Shown here piece after piece: positions 13,838 to 16,638 of a stretch of DNA of 16,638 bases (its first letter is position 1; each line of letters opens with the position of its first letter). Made by a program: the position numbers and the translations under genes. The stretch spans positions 1 to 16,638 of the forward strand of contig JABZKU010000040.1 in assembly GCA_015257125.1 (NCBI GenBank), written 5' to 3'. The stretch comes from Prevotellaceae bacterium (lineage in GTDB: Bacteria; Bacteroidota; Bacteroidia; Bacteroidales; Bacteroidaceae). The notes below the pieces were generated by a model, which did not search any database, was not told the origin of the DNA, and was given only the letters and a program-made list of their open reading frames with translations.

Positions 13838-15967
13838 TCATTCCACGCTTTTCATGGAGAGTGCAATGCGGCCGCGGGCTTCGTCGATTTCGAGCACACG
13901 AACGCGCACCTGTTGTTGCACGTGCACCACCTCATTCGGGTCGCGCACAAAGCGATCGGCGAGTTGCGAAACGTGTACCAAACCTTTCACCTTAATACCG
14001 AGGTCGACAAACGCGCCGAAGTTGGTGACGTTCGTCACAACGCCCGGCAGAATCATGCCGATTTCCAAATCGTCGATGGAGTGAATACCTTCTTCAAACG
14101 AGAACACCTCCGCTTTTCCGCGAGGGTCGCGTCCCGGTTTATCCAGTTCCGCGAGAATGTCGGTGAGCGTGGGTAGACCCACGTCGGCCGTGCAGTAGCG
14201 TTTCAAATCCAAGCGTTTGCGCGCTTCGGCATCGGCGATGAGTGCGGGCACGTCCAGTCCGGCGTCGGCTGCCATGTGTTGCACGATGTCGTAACGCTCG
14301 GGGTGCACCGCCGTGTTGTCCAGTGGGTTTTTCCCGTCGACGATGCGCAGAAAACCGGCGCACTGTTCAAAAGCCTTTGCGCCGAGCCGCGGCACTTTGA
14401 GGAGTTCGCGGCGCGAGCCGAAGGGGCCGTGTGCCGTGCGATACTCCACAATTTTTTTCGCCAGCGCCGCACCGAGACCGCTCACATAGGTAAGCAAGTG
14501 TGCCGAAGCCGTGTTGAGATTCACGCCCACGGCGTTCACGCAACTCTCCACCGTTTGATCCAATGAGCGTTTCAGCGCGCCGGCGTCGACATCGTGTTGA
14601 TATTGTCCCACCCCGATGGCTTTCGGATCGATCTTCACGAGTTCTGCCAAGGGATCGGCGAGACGTCGACCGATTGAAACAGCACCGCGCACCGTCACGT
14701 CATAGTCCGGAAACTCTTCGCGCGCGGTGGCCGAGGCCGAATAGACCGAAGCTCCGTCTTCGCTCACCAAGAAAATCTCCACGCCCTCGACGTGCAAACC
14801 GCGTACAAATTCTTCCGTCTCGCGGCCGGCTGTTCCGTTGCCGATCGCCACGGCTTCCACCGCATAGTCCTTGAGCAAGCGGCGTAAAGTTTGTTCTGAA
14901 CGCACGGTTTCGTTCTTGGGTGGGTGGGGATAGATGGTTTCGTTGTGGAGCAGCGCGCCCTGTGCATCGAGACACACCACCTTACAGCCCGTGCGGAAAC
15001 CGGGGTCGATGCCCATGATGCGGCGTTGTCCGAGCGGTGCCGCCAACAGCAGCTGCTTCAAGTTGGTGGCGAAAACGCGGATCGCTTCTTCGTCCGCCTG
15101 TTCCTTGCTCGAGGCCGCAAACTCCGTCTCGATGCTCGGGCGCAACAAACGTTTGTAGGCATCGCCGGCTGCCATTTCCACTTGTTCGGCGGCTCGCGTA
15201 CCGCTCTTCACATAGCGTCGTGCCACCTGTTCCGTGGCGCGCTCATCGTCCGCCGGCGTGATCGTCACGCGCAGCACCCCCTCACTCTCGCCGCGGCGCA
15301 TCGCCAACAAGCGGTGCGAGGTGCAGCGTTTCAGCGGTTCGCTCCATTCGAAATAGTCGCGATATTTGGCCGCTTCCGGTGTTTCCGATTTGCCTTTCAC
15401 CGCCTTCGACGTGATCACCGCCTCGCGGCTGTAGATGCGGCGTAGCGTTTGGCGCGAATGTTCATCTTCGCTGATCTGTTCGGCGATGATGTCGCGCGCC
15501 CCTTGCAGTGCTTCGTCCACCGTACCCACTTCGTCCGTAAGAAAACCTTCGGCTTCCTGCTCCGGATCGCTGTTCGGGCGCAGCAACAAGCGTTGCGCGA
15601 GCGGTTCGAGCCCTTTCTCGCGTGCCATCTGTGCGCGAGTGCGGCGTTTGGGTTTGAAGGGCAAATAGATGTCTTCGATTTCCGTCGCATCCCAACAAGC
15701 CGTGATGCGCGCTCGCAGTTCGTCGGTCAGCGCACCCTGTGCCTCGATGGTTTCGAGCACAAAAGCCTTGCGATGCTCCAGTTCGTCGAGCTGACGATGC
15801 TGTTCGGCCACAGCGGCCACAGCCACTTCGTCCAGACCGCCCGTCGCTTCTTTGCGGTAACGGGAAATAAACGGTATCGTGGCGCCCTCGTCGAGGAGGG
15901 CGATGGTTTGTTCTACTTGTTTTTCGCGGAGGTTCAACCGCTGAGCGATGAGTTGAATGGGCGTCAT
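13838..15967 (-). CDS. tex: Tex-family RNA-binding protein
   Basis: The 709-residue cytoplasmic nucleic-acid-binding protein is related to eukaryotic Spt6 and linked to transcription. Domains in order: a helical N-terminal part (1-310) with the signature LLDEGATIPFISRYRKEATG (24-43) and EDIYLPFKPKRRTRAQ (98-113), a YqgF/RNase H-like domain (about 315-440) starting RRIMGIDPGFRTGCKV, tandem helix-hairpin-helix motifs (about 484-565) with LTYVSGLGAALAKKIVEYR and LKVPRLGAKAFEQCAGFLRI, and an S1 domain (about 636-706) beginning LEIGMILPGVVTNVTNFGAF. Length and order are normal for bacterial Tex. It is the first gene of the minus-strand run, with a good promoter 28-59 bases upstream of ATG 15967. 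Its stop overlaps a possible alternative tadA start. Confidence 0.97.
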   Translation of the reverse strand: MTPIQLIAQRLNLREKQVEQTIALLDEGATIPFISRYRKEATGGLDEVAVAAVAEQHRQLDELEHRKAFVLETIEAQGALTDELRARITACWDATEIEDIYLPFKPKRRTRAQMAREKGLEPLAQRLLLRPNSDPEQEAEGFLTDEVGTVDEALQGARDIIAEQISEDEHSRQTLRRIYSREAVITSKAVKGKSETPEAAKYRDYFEWSEPLKRCTSHRLLAMRRGESEGVLRVTITPADDERATEQVARRYVKSGTRAAEQVEMAAGDAYKRLLRPSIETEFAASSKEQADEEAIRVFATNLKQLLLAAPLGQRRIMGIDPGFRTGCKVVCLDAQGALLHNETIYPHPPKNETVRSEQTLRRLLKDYAVEAVAIGNGTAGRETEEFVRGLHVEGVEIFLVSEDGASVYSASATAREEFPDYDVTVRGAVSIGRRLADPLAELVKIDPKAIGVGQYQHDVDAGALKRSLDQTVESCVNAVGVNLNTASAHLLTYVSGLGAALAKKIVEYRTAHGPFGSRRELLKVPRLGAKAFEQCAGFLRIVDGKNPLDNTAVHPERYDIVQHMAADAGLDVPALIADAEARKRLDLKRYCTADVGLPTLTDILAELDKPGRDPRGKAEVFSFEEGIHSIDDLEIGMILPGVVTNVTNFGAFVDLGIKVKGLVHVSQLADRFVRDPNEVVHVQQQVRVRVLEIDEARGRIALSMKSVE

Positions 15968-15994
15968 AGGGCGCGTTTTTGGGGTTACACGACG

Positions 15995-16026
15995 TAAAAG
16001 TACAACTTTCGCAGCGGCTTACCAAA
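15995..16026 (-). promoter_or_regulatory. Bacteroidetes-type promoter of the tex-to-pyrH run
   Basis: On the minus strand, TTTG (16026-16023) is followed after 20 bases by TACTTTTA (16002-15995), which differs from TAnnTTTG only in the last base. The inferred start near 15988 leaves about 20 leader bases before tex. Confidence 0.78.
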
Positions 16027-16064
16027 CCGTGCTTGCGAAAACTTTACTTTGTCGGTCTTTGCTC

Positions 16065-16103
16065 AAAAAAAGCCTCGACATACCCGAAAGTGTATGCCGA
16101 GGC
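16065..16103 (-). terminator. Terminator of efp
   Basis: A 12-bp stem with one mismatch joins 16072-16083 and 16092-16103, with an 8-base loop. On the minus strand seven T residues follow (complement of 16065-16071). It starts 32 bases after the efp stop and lies upstream of the tex promoter, so the two genes are separate units. Confidence 0.92.
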
Positions 16104-16135
16104 CGATGGGGGAAATACTGCGAAGCAGAAAGGCA

Positions 16136-16638
16136 TTAAGCCTTCACGCGGTTCTGATAAGAGCCGTCGCGCGTGTCTACTTCCACGAGTTCGCCGGTTT
16201 CGATGAAGAGGGGAACGCGGATCTTCGCACCCGTTTCGAGTGTAGCGTCCTTCAGCGTGTTCGTTGCCGTGTCACCGCGCAAACCAGGTTCCGTGTAGTC
16301 GATGCGAAGCACCACCTTGATGGGCATTTCTGCATAGAGGATTGTCTCCGTCGAAGCGTCGCTCACCACCGTCACCACGTCGCCTTCCTTCATGTAGTCC
16401 ACACCCGTGATCAGGTCGCGAGAGATGGGTACTTGGTCGAAAGTTTCTTGGTTCATGAAGAGGTAGTCTTCACCCTCCTGGTAGAGGTATTGATAGGGGC
16501 GACGTTCCACGCGCACGTCTTCGAGGGCTTCGCCGATGTTGAAGCGCTTTTCGAGCACGCGACCGCTCACCACATCCTTGAGGGTGGTGCGCATGATGGT
16601 GTTACCCTTACCGGGCTTCACGTGGAGGAAGTCGATGC
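16136..16638 (-). CDS. efp: Elongation factor P, 5'-truncated by window edge
   Basis: EF-P binds between the P and E sites of the ribosome and relieves stalling at consecutive prolines. The visible part reads IDFLHVKPGKGNTIMRTTL from 16636 and ends in the family signature DTRDGSYQNRVKA. About 167 of the expected 188 or so residues are present; the start codon lies right of the window. The GTG at 16621 is the valine of HVKPGKG and not a start. The loop tip carries Lys in KPGKGN, so the beta-lysylation or unmodified type is expected rather than the arginine-rhamnosylated type. The three EF-P domains follow in order: KOW-like N-terminal, OB, and C-terminal OB with TYTEPG-like DYTEPGLRGDTATNTLK. 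A strong terminator follows. Confidence 0.97.
   Translation of the reverse strand, partial: IDFLHVKPGKGNTIMRTTLKDVVSGRVLEKRFNIGEALEDVRVERRPYQYLYQEGEDYLFMNQETFDQVPISRDLITGVDYMKEGDVVTVVSDASTETILYAEMPIKVVLRIDYTEPGLRGDTATNTLKDATLETGAKIRVPLFIETGELVEVDTRDGSYQNRVKA

Overview
The window looks like a chromosomal segment of a Bacteroidota bacterium, most likely Bacteroidales and fairly GC-rich. Four promoters fit or nearly fit the Bacteroidetes pattern TTTG, 19-20 bases, TAnnTTTG. Genes lack strong Shine-Dalgarno sites, there is an outer-membrane beta-barrel protein of the TonB-receptor type, and EF-P, UMP kinase and Tex all have a Bacteroidetes look. The genus is not determined. I see no phage, transposase, CRISPR array or defence locus.

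Left part (1-3808). A C-terminal piece of a large DUF4132-type protein enters from the left and ends at a strong terminator. Two identical tRNA-Lys(CTT) genes on the minus strand follow, with their own promoter and terminator. Next come ugd (UDP-glucose dehydrogenase) and a tRNA-Ser(GCT)/tRNA-Glu(CTC) pair, also minus strand and with their own promoter and terminator.

Middle part (3809-9718). Two plus-strand metabolic genes encode a GH109-like Gfo/Idh/MocA protein and a D-2-hydroxyacid dehydrogenase. They converge on a minus-strand outer-membrane protein gene and share a hairpin terminator with it. The 655-base stretch after that has no convincing gene. It holds a dense cluster of GTGAA/TTCAC motifs enclosed by a 32-base imperfect inverted repeat, which is the least explained structure in the window.

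Right part (9719-16638). A minus-strand run reads tex, tadA, yraN, birA-like, MATE transporter, pyrH. Short gaps or overlaps join its members, a consensus-like promoter precedes tex and a strong terminator follows pyrH. The birA-like gene is odd: about 110 charged, repetitive, AT-richer residues interrupt its catalytic domain, and its biotin-binding loop has lost the usual arginine. The 3' part of efp, with its own terminator, closes the window.

Most of the content is housekeeping: tRNA supply and modification, translation elongation, pyrimidine nucleotide synthesis, biotinylation and envelope sugar precursors. No complete new multi-gene system is evident. The two items most worth following are the repeat cluster at 9272-9586 and the interrupted biotin ligase.
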